Assembly: GCA_037176885.1 (NCBI GenBank)
Contig: JAWWNJ010000115.1
Span: 1 to 64,000 of the forward strand
Length of the DNA: 64,000 bases
Reading direction: 5' to 3'
From: Favolaschia claudopus
Taxonomy: Eukaryota > Basidiomycota > Agaricomycetes > Agaricales > Mycenaceae
Below the pieces are notes generated by a model. It was given only the letters and a program-made list of their open reading frames with translations. It was not told the DNA's origin and did not search any database. Of this stretch, positions 43,460 through 55,207 are shown piece after piece; the stretch's first letter is position 1, and each line of letters starts with the position of its first letter. The position numbers and the translations under genes were made by a program.

Positions 43460-44755
43460 TGAAACACTGACTATAGGGCAACTATAGAAAGCACCCAAGA
43501 AATGAAAGGAATTAAATCCCAAATCAAATCCTAAATATAATCCTAACCACTATGAGATCGTCGTGCGAGGTTTGGGGTTCCAGTCCAGTATAGACCGTGG
43601 CAATCCAACTATCCTAATACTCAAAATATACTAAACTTAAGCTTTCGCGATTGCTGACTTAAATCCTATGTTGACACAGGAAGTGTGGGTTTCAACAAGG
43701 ATTTGAGATGTAACTCTTCTCAAGAGGTTTAGATGTTTAAGTTGCTTGTAAAGCCGCCGATATATCACTCGCGAAAGATGTCTTATAACTGTTTCACGTG
43801 TCCGTATGCCAAAGTTCTTACAATTCCACGCGTAAGGTTCCCAAAATCTGATATTCACGCGTACAATTCAAGATATGATCCAACAGACAATATATATTGA
43901 CGAAACAAACCAAAGAAAACAAATAAGCTTTTGGAGTTTATCTCGAATCGAGTCCAACGTCTGGTTATTCACGAAGCCAACACTGGCTTGACCTCACAAC
44001 GAGAGGAGGGAATCCACTAGAGCACCAGTACAGGAAACGATGCCTGTTTGTCAATTGTTCGGTCTCTTATTATTTATGAGTGAAAGGTATAATAAAAGGT
44101 ATATGGTGAGAGAAACATAGGGCCCGCCATGCCCTCGCCCTATCCTTGGTTGCCAGAACAGGAAATGAATCAAAAGTGCATTGAATCCTACTCCCTTATC
44201 CTGATCATTATGTTATGACAGTGGCCCGCTGCGGCCCAATCAATATTGCCCAAATTGGCACTAATGGCCTTGGTATCATTGTCCCTCCTCGGACCGTGCT
44301 CCTTGATCGTAATACGGCGGCAGCCAGCTCGGCATGATGTGTAGTTCCTTGTACGAATATTCTACTTCCGCAAATCTCTCGCAATTGATTTATAGAATTA
44401 TTCGTGAAAGCCTCTTTCCTCCAGGAAACACTCCTTCTGGCCTTTCGGCAGGTTTTTATAAGTCCCAAGTAATATCCCACTCATTGTGCCTTTGGTCGGA
44501 ACACAGAGTGACTCCCAATCCTATTCCAGATGGTTAGAAACCTATCGTGATAGGTCTGTTCTGGAATATTATAACTTCCACACTATACCAGCGCAGTTGT
44601 AGACAGTGTATAATCCTTTAACTGGCCGCTCAGGCAAACACCAGTCCTCATACGAGCAGTATTCCCTTGATATTTAATGTATTACTCTTTTAATACAATA
44701 GCGCTTGGACCTGAAAATGAATAAATTCAGCCCTGGCCCAATACCGGGTCTATCA
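43460..44755 (-). repeat. Solo LTR of the B family, minus orientation, imperfect 4-bp duplication
   Basis: Collinear with the LTRs of element B over its full length (TGAAACACTGACTATAGG.. to ..GGGTCTATCA on the plus strand), with moderate divergence. Flanks are ACGG (left) and ATGG (right), one mismatch. It lies 241 bp from, and opposite to, the copy at 42172-43218. Confidence 0.85.
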
Positions 44756-45232
44756 ATGGGCTCTCTGGACCCTCGGCTAAATTAACACGCTTGCCGGCAC
44801 TCAGATTCTGCTGTCGTTGGGTCTGAATTCCACCCCTTCTATTCCACCGCTTCCAGCTTCTCAGCGTGCCGCTGCCCAATAGCCTTGATTCCTCTTCAAC
44901 TTTTCGAAATTAGTAGTATGTTGCTTGCGCACTGATGTAACATTTGCTTGGGGCTTTGAACGGTGCGTCCTGCTTCGTTTTGTTTCACAATTCAGTAACT
45001 CATCCATCTTTGCCTCAATCGTAGCTTCACCTGCAACTATTTTACCTCCAGCTCTACCCCCGCCTCAGCTTTCCATACCCCACTCTCTATCGCCTCGCCT
45101 TGTTCTCTTTCTCGTCGAAACGAGCTGCCTTCATGTTACTCAATGCCTGCTGCCGTTTGTCACTATCTGCCCGGTATCCCATTACACGTCGTCCCACCTT
45201 TCACTTCAAAAGATCATCAATCTCTTCCCCGA
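44756..45232. other. Transposon interior between LTR insertions
   Basis: Pyrimidine-rich sequence with a 126-codon ORF (44925-45305) that has no recognised domain and runs into the next LTR. It likely belongs to the interior of the host transposon. Confidence 0.3.
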
Positions 45233-47041
45233 TGATACGCGTGGTCAATTTTGCGCGTATTTATCTAGCTTTTGTAGTGACTTGTGGCACAAATACCCAT
45301 ATTAGCTGCATGGCACTAAGGGCTTTACTCGACTATCAATAGGAAGTCAGTACTCCTGTTCATGGTGACTTGAAGGAGGATCAGAGTGAGCTCCGAGCTG
45401 CTGGTCGTAACGTTACTGGAGATAATCATAGAGGCCCGCAGCACACGGAGTAACCCAAGGTTTTGGGTGTTGCAAGAGTAACAGATGAAGACTGAGTTGA
45501 AGTGCAGTCTGGACTTGTAGTTAAGCAAGACGGAATGTCGGAGGAAGGCCCACGGAGTATCCAAACGAAAGGTCTATGAGATACAGAAGACTTGCAGACA
45601 AGTTGCCGCACCAATGTACCTTGAACATAAGGGTGCCGGACGTTGGATCAACGGCAGGGTGATGCCTCAGATCTGGAACAGTGATTGTGGACATCCATCA
45701 TGTCACAGAGAATACTCCGCGGACTCGGCATGTACATCACGGAAGCACTTTCCTGTATGCCGCTGATGAGATAGTTTGACACTGAAGCATAGGAATGTCT
45801 TAGACGGTGATCTGATGGTCTGGAAACAGAACTAGAGATCTAGAAAGGTCTAGACGGAGTGGAGCAACCATATGATTTAGACGATCTACATGGATGCCAG
45901 GGAGACACGTTGTAGCTTGTAGCGGAACAGTGATACACATCCGCGGATAGTGATTCAACCGTGAGATGGTCAGAATAGATGACTTTTCATGGACGGATCG
46001 TGACGATTCAGAGTGGCAGACGGCTGCTAGACCTACGTATACCCAATCCCAACTCAATTGTTTCTGTATCTTGACTCAGATTTGTTTACATCATGTATTT
46101 TCTTGGCATTAGTATAAAAGGCCATGTATTTCTCATCGTTTGTGGAGTTCATCGCGCGCAGGTCATTGACGGCGTTGGTGTACTCAGGCAGGGACGTAGA
46201 GGCATTTAAATTGGAGTTATCTGCTTGCTAGTTTTTGTCTTCATTAGCAACGATTTGTTGAAGTTCAGACAAGTGAGACTTAAGTTTCTAGAAGCGTTCA
46301 CCCGCGGAAACTTTGGACTGTGGAGTCTTGTCGTGGCATAGTCAACCCAGTAACCTTCCAAGGACTTGGCCCGTTTGAGCATTGCTCGCCCCCATTTACC
46401 AGTGTTGCGTTTGACTGGTCCACTTAACCCGCGGACTACTCAGAATCAGTTGAAGTGAAAGTGTGCTTAAGAGTGAACTAGTATCTCCCCAAGTTGAAGA
46501 GAGTAGACGATCTATCCGCGGACGCATCGTGTTCAGACTTGCCTGCACGTAACCTGACGGGATACGATTAGTGCCTTGTAGCTTGTGCTATATAAAGGAG
46601 TGTCAAACGTACCTGAGAGCTTGGAAGTTCAGGTCTACAGTCGCAGTGGCACTGTAAGAAGTGTGTGTACGAGGCATTTCTAGCAACTGGCTGGTGTCTA
46701 ATATATTCAATTCGCCCTGACTGTCGGAGTTCCTCCCAGTCTTGTATCCTAACAACCGATATACCTTGTTCATTGGAAAGTCCGCGGACGGATTTCCTCT
46801 AAACTATAGTCAGTAAAGAACTTGTTTTGCGTCAGTTCAGACCAGTAGACGAAGTTGAACTACATCTGGATTTCGGATTGGACCCCACGAACTCAATAGG
46901 AAGCACTTGGTGTATCTTGTTGAGACATATATAAGTGTTGGAGTGTTGTGTGTGTTGGTTGAGTTGTTTGTGTGTTTTGTAGTGGATTGTTCCATTGCGC
47001 ACTTTGCATCTCATATCGATATATTCAAGTGCAGCGTTTCA
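45233..47041 (+). repeat. Solo LTR of the A family with 4-bp duplication CCGA
   Basis: Nearly identical to the 5' LTR of element A (13591-15426) over its whole length (1,809 against 1,836 bp), with small deletions near 45585 and 45945. Flanked by CCGA on both sides (45229-45232 and 47042-47045). Conserved TATA at 46589-46597. Six CCGCGG sites remain of the nine in the 13591 copy; at least two of the missing ones show CG changes (CCCGCAG, CCCACGG), as expected from CpG decay. Confidence 0.9.
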
Positions 47042-48489
47042 CCGATCTCCGATGCTTTTCATCTGTCTTGCTCAACTCTTCTGCGATGTTTCATTTTAAT
47101 ACATAGTTTTGCATACCTCCCTTGTTCTTGCTGGTATCTAAAATAGTTGATACAAGGTTCCATAAAACTTCTTCGGACCTCTATGTGCCTCAATTTGAAT
47201 GAAATTGTACCGTTGTTACTCAAATGTGAAAACGAGTTAACCTGAATCGATGTTCGGCCGATGTTTCGGCCAACTCAGAATGGTGTCCTATTGGCTGGAA
47301 AGGCGGCCCGGTATGGGCGCCTAATTCTCAACCTCGGCACTCATTTTTTTTCTCGTTTGTTCAACGTCTACAGGGCATTACAGCATCTAGAAATATTCCT
47401 CAAGACACTACTCAATGTAGTCTACACCATATCCTACATCTAGATCTTCATCTGCTCTGTAATGTCGGGTATGTATAATGCGTTGTTTTGAGTGAAGTAT
47501 TGGAGTGCGTCCTTACACTGCGACTTGGGCATGAATCTTGACAATCTCATTCCCTTCAACACAAAAGATCAAAAACAGAAATTTTTACCGAAAAATATTG
47601 TTTGGGGAATCTCTTAAAGTAGTTTTTAGCTAGAATCTCGGTCCTATGATATGAGTAACACTGGGGGCAAGCCATTATTTCCGAGGTCCGGAAATGTCCC
47701 GGAAATAGGCCGGAAATATAAAATAATCCTGAAATAGTATATATTCCTATCATTTCCATAGGATATTCCTATTATTTCTGGGGTCCGGAAATTTACTATT
47801 TCCGGGGTCCGGAAATAATAGGAAAATAGAAAGACCAAACAACTCAAAAAGGCAATAAAACACCTACCAAAGAAGGTAATTTCTGCCAGGGTTCCTCACT
47901 GTCCCAATCCTAATCTGATATCCAAGATTCATCGGATAACGGTCACTTTACACTTGTGACGTGAGCATGTTATGCATCTTGCTTCCTGATGTCAGCTATC
48001 ACAACCAAAGTTTGACGTCATACAGTTTTAGAAGGCACAAATTATGAAGTCAGACCATACTTGGCAACTTGATGGTCTGTATTGATATTACTTCCTGCCC
48101 CTCTCTGGATTGCTGTCTCACCTGAGTCACCTCTGCTCTTCCGGGATAAACCAAACTAGTACCACACATTCATTGTATGCACGTCACATACGGTCCTACA
48201 CAAGTCACATTTCGTGAAAGCTAGCACTTGCGCCGCCCATGTGCCGTGCGCCAGCGGAAACACGACACATTGATGGCTGATCCTTGCCGCGCCATAAACT
48301 TTGAAATTCTGGCGGAACAAAGTAAAATTCATTCAACTCTCATCTCATACTCTAGTGCTGTTACATTAGAGAAATATATTGTAGTGTAGGTAGTCAGGTA
48401 GTGAAGTAAGCCAAATCTACTCAAAGTTTACAAATTACTCTGAAATACTCAGTGAATATACATGCATAATAAGACAAAAGAAAAGAAGC
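47042..48489. other. Transposon interior, no gene; contains a TCCGGAAAT array (47677-47820)
   Basis: No supported ORF. Between 47677 and 47820 there are about six CGGAAAT or ATTTCCGG words in both orientations, several as GGTCCGGAAAT, mixed with ATTCCTAT repeats. Such subterminal motif clusters are typical binding sites for CACTA accessory proteins. The remainder is unremarkable. Confidence 0.4.
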
Positions 48490-50960
48490 TCACCTTCAAT
48501 GTTCTTGCCCTTCTTGGTAACACGGTCATCTTTGATGCCGTCTGCTTTTCGTTTGCGCTCGGAGGCCACCTTGGTCCGAGTTGAAGTCAAAATGTTCGCT
48601 TCATCGTCTTCTTTTTAAGCGCCCTGCGGGATTTTGGTTTCGGAGCACTAGGCCCAGGATCCTGCCATGAGATCGGAGAAGAGGCAGGCGGGGAGAATGA
48701 GTAGCTAGGCAGGAGAGGGAGCTGATCCCTGTGCACATTAACATTCGAAATTGTGCTATAGGAATTATCGGCAGAGTCAAACCCCCCGAATGAGGCACCA
48801 GCATCACCAGAGGTATTTGTGATTGTGAACGAGTTGATGGTGCTATCAGCATTAAAAGAGGTATTCAGGATCCTGAGAGGGTCGTGCGTAGACAGGATCC
48901 ATGTAAGTTGTGTTGATGGGCAATGGGAGTAGTGGGTCAGCGCTGCTTGTCGCTAGTCCTAGTAAAGAGATTTCATCATCTCACTGAGTATTTATATAAA
49001 AAAAATCGTTTGCTTACCAAATGTAGCCGGAGCATTCAAGTCGTACATGAAATCAGCAACGGCGTGAAAGGGAAGCACAGTCGCATCCAGGGAGCCTATA
49101 GAAGATGGCGGCTCTGTGATGGAAGTCGGTATAACTGGGGGTTCTGATGGAGCTTGCAGCTCGAGTGATTGCATTGGCAGGGTCGGCACAGGGTTTACAT
49201 CAACACTGGCAGTTTCATCGAAGATTAACAACATTACCTTGTCTGCCCCTTACTTGCCTTGGTTTTCAACTCTTTGAGTTGTGCTTTGAGAACTTTGGAA
49301 GTTTCCTTGGAGAGGCACTGTTTTTCGGTTTCGGCATCAATTTGGAGTTGAATCTGGTGAGAGATATCCTGGGCCACATGCGAGGCTTGCATCTTTTGAG
49401 CAACAGCGAAGCGACGCTGCATGTTGCAACTCATACGCTGTGACATTTCGTTGTTGTTGTTGACTAGAATGCCCGTTCGGAGGGACATCTTGATTTCTTG
49501 TACAGTATTCTGATCAATGTGTCAGCGACTTGAGAAATAAATCAATGGTTTGAAGGAGAACATAATGGAGACGAATTTGCACCTTTCCAGCACCTCAACA
49601 GGGGTCAATTTGACACCTGCCAGAGTGTTCATGTGACGATGTTGTGCCTTGTTGTTGTTTGTTGTGGAAGGAGTTGAGTCTCATTCGTTTTCGGTGAGCT
49701 GTGATTGATGAGGCATGCACAAGGAATGATCCCTGAAATCTTCTTCATGCCTAGCGAGTAAACAAAGGACGAAAACACATCCAATGCCTCCTTGGAGTCG
49801 ATGTATACAAACTCCATCAGCCGCGCAAAATCGTCGGCAGAGACAAGAGATTTGAGGTCGTGAACAGGCCTGAGAAGTAATTAGTAAATAATCACTAGTG
49901 AGTTGGACGGAACTCGATGTGTAAAACTCACTCTTTAGCATGTCGCCAGCATATTTTGATGAACAACGGAGCAATATCTTCTGGATTGGTGTCCTTTGGG
50001 ATGCCGCTGTACTTGGGGTCGCTGAACTTCAACACGGAACGGCAGAGACCAAGGACCTGTGCTGTATCCATGTCGAGGTTAGTGACGAGCAATTGACCAC
50101 CGCAAACAAATTGTTTGAAGGGTATAGGTCGGCCGGTGAACACGAGCTTCATGCGTTGAAGCTCATCAAACAGCTACTCGAAAAAGTCGGTGCTGGCGCC
50201 AGAAATATACCCTCGAACAAGAGAGGCAGCTATTCCGCAGTGTCAGCACAGAAAACAAAGTCTGAGCGATGCTAAAGATAAATTTACTACACTGGAGGAC
50301 CTTTGCAAATATAGTGAGCTCCCACTCATTCAACTTTGCGGTATCAATTCCGGCGTAAGTTGTATCACCCTCAAATGACGTGACCCCAGAATTATCGAGG
50401 AGCTTCAGAAGAAAGGGGACGAAGGTTAACATGCTTGTCTTGCCTTTTGCTGTAGTGAAGCAACTTTGGATGTAGCGCTTGACAGGAGGTTTGAGGATCT
50501 CGGCTTGATACATGTGGTGAATACCTGATAAGTATCAGAACATTGTTGAAGACAATAATGTAAGAACTCACTGTCAATTCCAAGTCCATGTGGGAACTGC
50601 TCAAGTTTCTTCGGATTAAGAATGTTCCGTTTCTAACGTTTAACCACCAAGGAGGCAAGCACCAATCTGGGTATTTTCCCCCCGTTTCGTTTTTTCGTTG
50701 TTTGCGCTTCAACGCATAAGAATAGGATGAACAATTAAAAAATTAACCATACCTTGATCAATTTTCGCCACCGTTGCACAACTCAAGTCGCTGTAATCCT
50801 CAATATCCTGCCAATATTCCTCCTTGTGAGCAAACAAAACCTTCGAGAGGACACAGGAGGCAAAGGCCTTGGCGGTGCATTCATGGCGTTTGGACGGCGT
50901 TTGACAGGCGTTTGACAAGTGTTTGCCACGGGATTGCAGGCACCGGTCCGGCACTGCTGT
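48490..50960 (-). pseudogene. Divergent accessory gene of the CACTA-type element (multi-exon)
   Basis: A chain of minus-strand exons with GT-AG junctions: ~50895-50755 (LFAHKEEYWQDIEDYSDLSC), ~50690-50575 (ends EQFPHGLGID), ~50525-50295 (MYQAEILKPPVKRYIQSCFT, then SFEGDTTYAGIDTAKLNEWE), ~50175-49930 (MKLVFTGRPIPFKQFVCGGQ, then GIPKDTNPEDIAPLFIKICW), ~49870-49630 (ADDFARLMEFVYIDSKEALD), 49488-49234 (Gln/Lys-rich coiled coil), ~49230-49020 and a basic C-terminus ending near 48490 (SERKRKADGIKDDRVTKKGK). An in-frame TAG near 50180 and exon uncertainties suggest decay. Unknown family. Position and basic tail suggest a DNA-binding partner of the transposase, like plant TnpA; that is inference. Confidence 0.4.
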
Positions 50961-51124
50961 CTAACTCGGAGATAAAAATGTACCGATAACATTGACAGTT
51001 GATAGAGATAGAGATAGTGATTGATAGATATCTTGATGTCGGAACCAGTGCTATAGATAAGGGTAGACTCTGCATAGACGTGAACTCTTCCCTTCCCTCT
51101 CTCTCTCCCTTCTCTCCCTTTGCA

Positions 51125-53652
51125 ATGGCACAAATGGTCATTTGCAGATGCTCTGAGTGCATTCGCGAAACGGTTGTTGTGGATGGGGAACGACTGCCTG
51201 GAAAACTCACTGCACCCCAACTTCGCCGTGTACACAAGCGGTCAGCAATAGTGGACAAATCACCAGACTATCCTTCTAAGCCCCGCAGGGTGGGACGAAA
51301 ATCAATGCCACTTGAAGATGAAGATGAACACTATACTTTCATGAAGAGATCAAATCATATTACACAGGGTATGTTGTTATAGAAGCTTCGATAACTTTGC
51401 CTTACTCATTTCACGGGTACAGTTCTTGATATAGATACTTCTCTGATTGTGCAACTGTGTGCAGCTCTGGTGCTCTGGTTAAACTTGAAAGCTGGTGTTA
51501 GCCGAGAAACTGCAAACATGATACTTAAAGCTCTGCAATTGATCTTGACTGCCACTATGGAACTAGTACAGGTGGCTCTCCAGGCTAATGGTGTCTTCGT
51601 TGAACTTCCGAAGCTTCGAGTTCCCAAGGATATCCGAACAGTGTCCAAGAAATACAGCACAGAACCAGAGATTATCAGGACCCCTTGTTGCCCAAAGTGC
51701 TATAAATTATACCCGTCACTAGAGAAAATGCCAGACCGCTGTCCGCTGTACTGCCAAGGTTTCCAAGAAATCACGAGTCAAGTGCAAGGCTGAATTGTGG
51801 CGGACACAGCGATCTGGCAAAGAGTTCATACAGGTTCCACAAACTATGTTCAATACTCAAAACTTCGAGTCTTGGTTGGAATGGTTCCTCTCTCGCAAGT
51901 CTGTTGAAGATCATTTAGACCAGACTTTCAAAAAGACTCCAACCCCAGGGGCAGAGATGTCAGATCTTCAGGACAGTCCACGCTGCCAATTTTTCAAAAA
52001 TCTAGGCAAAAACAAATACAACCTAGTCTTTGGCATATATGTGGATTGGTTCAATCCTAGAGGTAACAAGATGGCAGGTAAACATTTCTATGTTGAGCTG
52101 CAGAGGGTAATGCTGATACTGCTGCTAAGGTCCTGTCAATTCGTGTGGAGCAATTGTTCTGTATTGTTTGAACCTTCCACCCGAAACCCGATACCTGCCA
52201 GAGAACCTATTCATTGTTGGTCTTACTCCTTCTCCTAACAAACCAACTGCTCGGCATTTACTCAACCTCCTTGATCCACTCATGAAGACAATTCTGTCTT
52301 GGGATTTTCCGGGAAAGAAAATGCAGACTTATAGCCATCTTACCTGCCGCTAGAGAAGTTGGTGGTTTTTTATCACATTCAGCCCACTTCTTTTGCTCTT
52401 TTTGTCTTCTTACACAAGAAGAAAAGGACCGGTCAGACTACTGGACTTGGACAAAAAGAACAGCTGTGGGGGTCCTCAAACAAGCACAAAAATGGTTTAG
52501 GCTGCCAACCAAGAAACAACAAATTCAGGAAGAGAGGAAGACTGGTGTTCACGGTTGTTCTCTCCATTCACTTCCATACCGTGATCCAGTGAACGACACA
52601 ATACTTGGCTTTATGCATAACTGGCTTGAGGGGGTTCTCGAGCACCAACTGCGGGTACTATGGGGAATAGGACGTGATACTGAGCGGACAAAAGCTCTTA
52701 ATGAGCTAGATGCAGATGATGCAGACCTGTGGACAGATGACGACATGGCTGATGCTGGTACACAGGAAGAAATGGAGGATATGCTTCAAGATGCACAGAG
52801 TTTTGATCCTAAGCTATTTGCTAAATGGCGTGAGCAATATATGCGAGACACCTCTGCAGACGTAGAATCAGAGGAAGAGGAGGAGGAGGAGACACCAGCC
52901 TGGCATGACCAACCTATGGGGGAGGATATGGATATAACACCAAGAGGATCTCCATCGCGAACTATGGATGATAGGATGATGTTATGGATAGCTCAATGTC
53001 TGGGGCAACACCTGTACCTGAATCAGGTCCACCATCTGATGAAGATGACAATGAACAAGGTGAACATCGAGATGAAGAGTTTATAGATGTCGCAGTACGA
53101 GGTTCCTGGAAATTCACTAAGGAACAGGTGAAACAGATTCAGACCTGCATCAAAGAAGTGATTCTGCCTACTTGGGTTGCACGACCACCTGGAAACCTTG
53201 GTGAGAAAAAGCACGGAAAATTGAAGGCTTCTGAATTTTTGGATTTGTTCTAGGTGATATTGCCTCTTGTCTTACCAGAAATGACCTTGGATGAAGATCC
53301 TGCACGGCACCAAGCTCTCTTTGCTAGTTTCTGTGACCTTACTGGGGCTACAAATATTCTTGCGTCCTTCAAAACATCACCGGATGCAGCAGAAGCTTAC
53401 ATGAACTTCTATGTCCCCTATTTCATCTCCGTTCAAAATTTATTTCCAGATGTGCCTGTTGTACCAAAACACCACTATGCAATGCACAATAGTCACATTC
53501 TGCAGACCTGGGGTCCTCTGGCCAGCCAAAATGAGTTCATGGGAGAGCAAATCAATGGAATGCTTCAGAAATTCAAAACCAATGATCGTGTCTGTGAGTT
53601 GGGATTTTTATGCTCATCTGTGAATCTGAACCTCATAGTTTTTGCAAGATGA
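51125..53652 (+). pseudogene. Tnp2-family (CACTA/EnSpm-type) transposase, degraded
   Basis: Exons and frames together follow the agaricomycete Tnp2 plan. ATG 51125 begins MAQMVICRCSECIRE (CxCxxC). Then a helical region AGVSRETANMILKALQLIL and a Cys block CCPKCYKLYP...CPLYC. Next the catalytic region GIYVDWFNPRGNKMAGK (~52025-52080), SHSAHFFCSFC, DPVNDTILGFMHNWLEGVLE (~52580-52640), LGEKKHGKLKASEFLDLF (~53195-53250), and PVVPKHHYAMHN (~53460). Frame changes and stops separate these blocks, so no functional protein is made. It is divergent from the accessory gene, with ~165 bp between starts. Confidence 0.75.
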
Positions 53653-54104
53653 CATAGATTACACAATGTTGACCAAGATGACTTGCCTCCAACGTCTACT
53701 TGTTCAGAACAATCGCATTTCGTGTCGCTGGCTGCCAGCTTCCATTGCAATATCAACATACTCTTGCCTACTCACACCTCCTACTTCACCCTTTCATCTT
53801 CCCTTCCCACAACTCCTCTTTTCATTGCTGACGCTGTGAGCCGCCAAAATTAACCCCCAGTGTTGCATGGGATATTTTACCTTACGTATCTCTCATGTCA
53901 TCTGTATTACGCTTGCAAATAACTCCGTTTAAATACCGTTAAATGAATATCTTCGACTTTTGGCAGCCGTGAGACTGCGCAACGCAATGCCGCACACCCT
54001 GCCGAGTACAGGGATCATTTCATGTCCCAGTTGGGAACTCATATCTGATTTACACTGATGTGAACTCGGCAAGAGGTGCCGCCTGACAGAAATAATCATT
54101 TTAA
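53653..54104. other. Transposon right subterminal region
   Basis: No gene. Contains the end of the transposase region and AT-rich sequence leading to the right terminal repeat. Confidence 0.4.
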
Positions 54105-54217
54105 CGTTTAGCGATCATTTACAGCAACATTGCATTACCGCAATAATTACTGGTCAGCTATTACTGTGAGAAATGCAATGCGGTATGCAGTAATTACTGT
54201 GCATAATGCATTATCAC

Positions 54218-54450
54218 CACAACTCTTGGTGTACCAGCACGTAGCCTTTGACACAATCGATGAGCTGTTGAATTTCTATGAACTCTGTGGCAAAAAGAAA
54301 CACATCGCAGAGAGCGTGTTCAGCATGTTGATCTACTCGCTGGACGGCCACGAGCATGACGATGACGTGATTGTGAACACGATATCTCGTCTTGCTCGCT
54401 GCTGCACCCGACTCTGCTGCCTGGTTGCCTACACTCGAACCACGCACTGA
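54218..54450 (+). pseudogene. F-box-like host gene, 3' half
   Basis: Directly after the right terminal repeat a frame reads LLVYQHVAFDTIDELLNFYE...KKHIAESVFSMLIYSLDG and ends at TGA 54448-54450. This is the expected continuation of the gene opened at 41427 (F-box followed by a beta/leucine-rich region). Position and style, not a database match, support the join. Confidence 0.55.
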
Positions 54451-54517
54451 ATGAATCTGACGGTTGCGACACCCCGTATCGGCGACCTCCCCCTGCGCCA
54501 TTTGTTTGCCGATTTTT

Positions 54518-54960
54518 CAATCGCCGGATAATGTGGGGCAGTTCAAGAAAGCTGTGGAATGGTTGAAACAGAAATACGGAATACCAGATATTCAGATTTC
54601 ACCGTACAACTCTCAAGCGAACGGGAAGATTGAAAGTGGACACTTCCAAATGCGTCTGGCATTGTTCAAAGTGACTGGAAAGAACCCATCCAAGTGGTTC
54701 TGGTTCTTCCATGTTATGCTTTGGTCAGACAGAGTTACGGTTAGAAAAGGATTAGGTTGTTCACTTTATTTTGCGGTCACTGGAGCACATCCAATTCTAC
54801 CGTTGGATATTGAGGAAGCTACTTGGTTAGTTGAAATACCAGGTCGGGTGTTGACGACCGCGGAACTGATAGGGCTAAGAGCCAGAGCTTTAGCAAAGCA
54901 CATAGCCCATGTTGAACACATCATGCGGAAGCGTGTAGATCATGCTGAAATGGTCTCTTG
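54518..54960 (+). pseudogene. Gypsy integrase fragment
   Basis: The frame contains the second half of a retroviral-type integrase core: PDNVGQFKKAVEWLKQKYGI (the conserved second catalytic Asp-Asn), ISPYNSQANGKIESGH (the third catalytic acidic residue, in the family pattern P.N.QANG..E..H), and then the C-terminal KWFWFFHVMLWSDRVTVRKG. No LTR or other pol part is adjacent. It could be a remnant of an A- or D-like element, whose own integrases are missing here. It gives way to the YR-element side near 54960. Confidence 0.8.
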
Positions 54961-54988
54961 CCTTTCGGATCTCGCTCTTCTGAGTGAG

Positions 54989-55119
54989 AGGATCTTCTGT
55001 GAGAAGATCCTGCCCGTGTGTGGGATGGGCTGGCGGTCGGCGACGTTGCGTCGTCCGCCGGCGCAGATGTGCGTGCAGCAGGAGACTCCCCGCAACTGAG
55101 CGGAAGCGATCTCCTGCTG
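54989..55119. repeat. Cluster of perfect hairpins at the edge of the YR retroelement
   Basis: AGGATCTTCT-GTG-AGAAGATCCT (54989-55011) is a perfect 10-bp stem. CAGCAGGAGA (55076-55085) pairs perfectly with TCTCCTGCTG (55110-55119). Between them is a GC-rich imperfect hairpin (GGCGACG-TTG-CGTCGTCC). The cluster lies ~90 bp beyond the stop of the tyrosine recombinase, so it may belong to the 3' end of that element. Confidence 0.6.
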
Positions 55120-55207
55120 GAGAACCCCACAGATGAGCTGGAGCTGGGAAGAATGGTAGATTCACAATGTCGTAGTTACAAAGACGAAGAATAAACGAAA
55201 TTTCCGA

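Larger units (their letters stand above)
41694..54217. mobile_element. CACTA/Tnp2-type DNA transposon with terminal inverted repeats
   Basis: The left end (41694-41815) and right end (~54105-54217) are inverted relatives. On the left's reverse strand and on the right's plus strand one reads ACAGCAACATTGCATTA, then ACTG.TCAGC, AAATGC and TGCAGTAA-like words. Each tip carries a palindrome (ATAATGTTAACATTAT left, ATAATGCATTAT right). Inside are a Tnp2-family transposase (51125-53652) and a divergent accessory gene (50960-48490). Three solo LTRs (42172-43218, 43460-44755, 45233-47041) inserted later; without them the element is ~8.4 kb. The exact tips and a target duplication could not be fixed. 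Confidence 0.6.

Noticed and set aside
41690..54222. A 3-bp CACTA-type target duplication
   Set aside because: No alignment of the tips gave matching flanks; the exact ends are uncertain.
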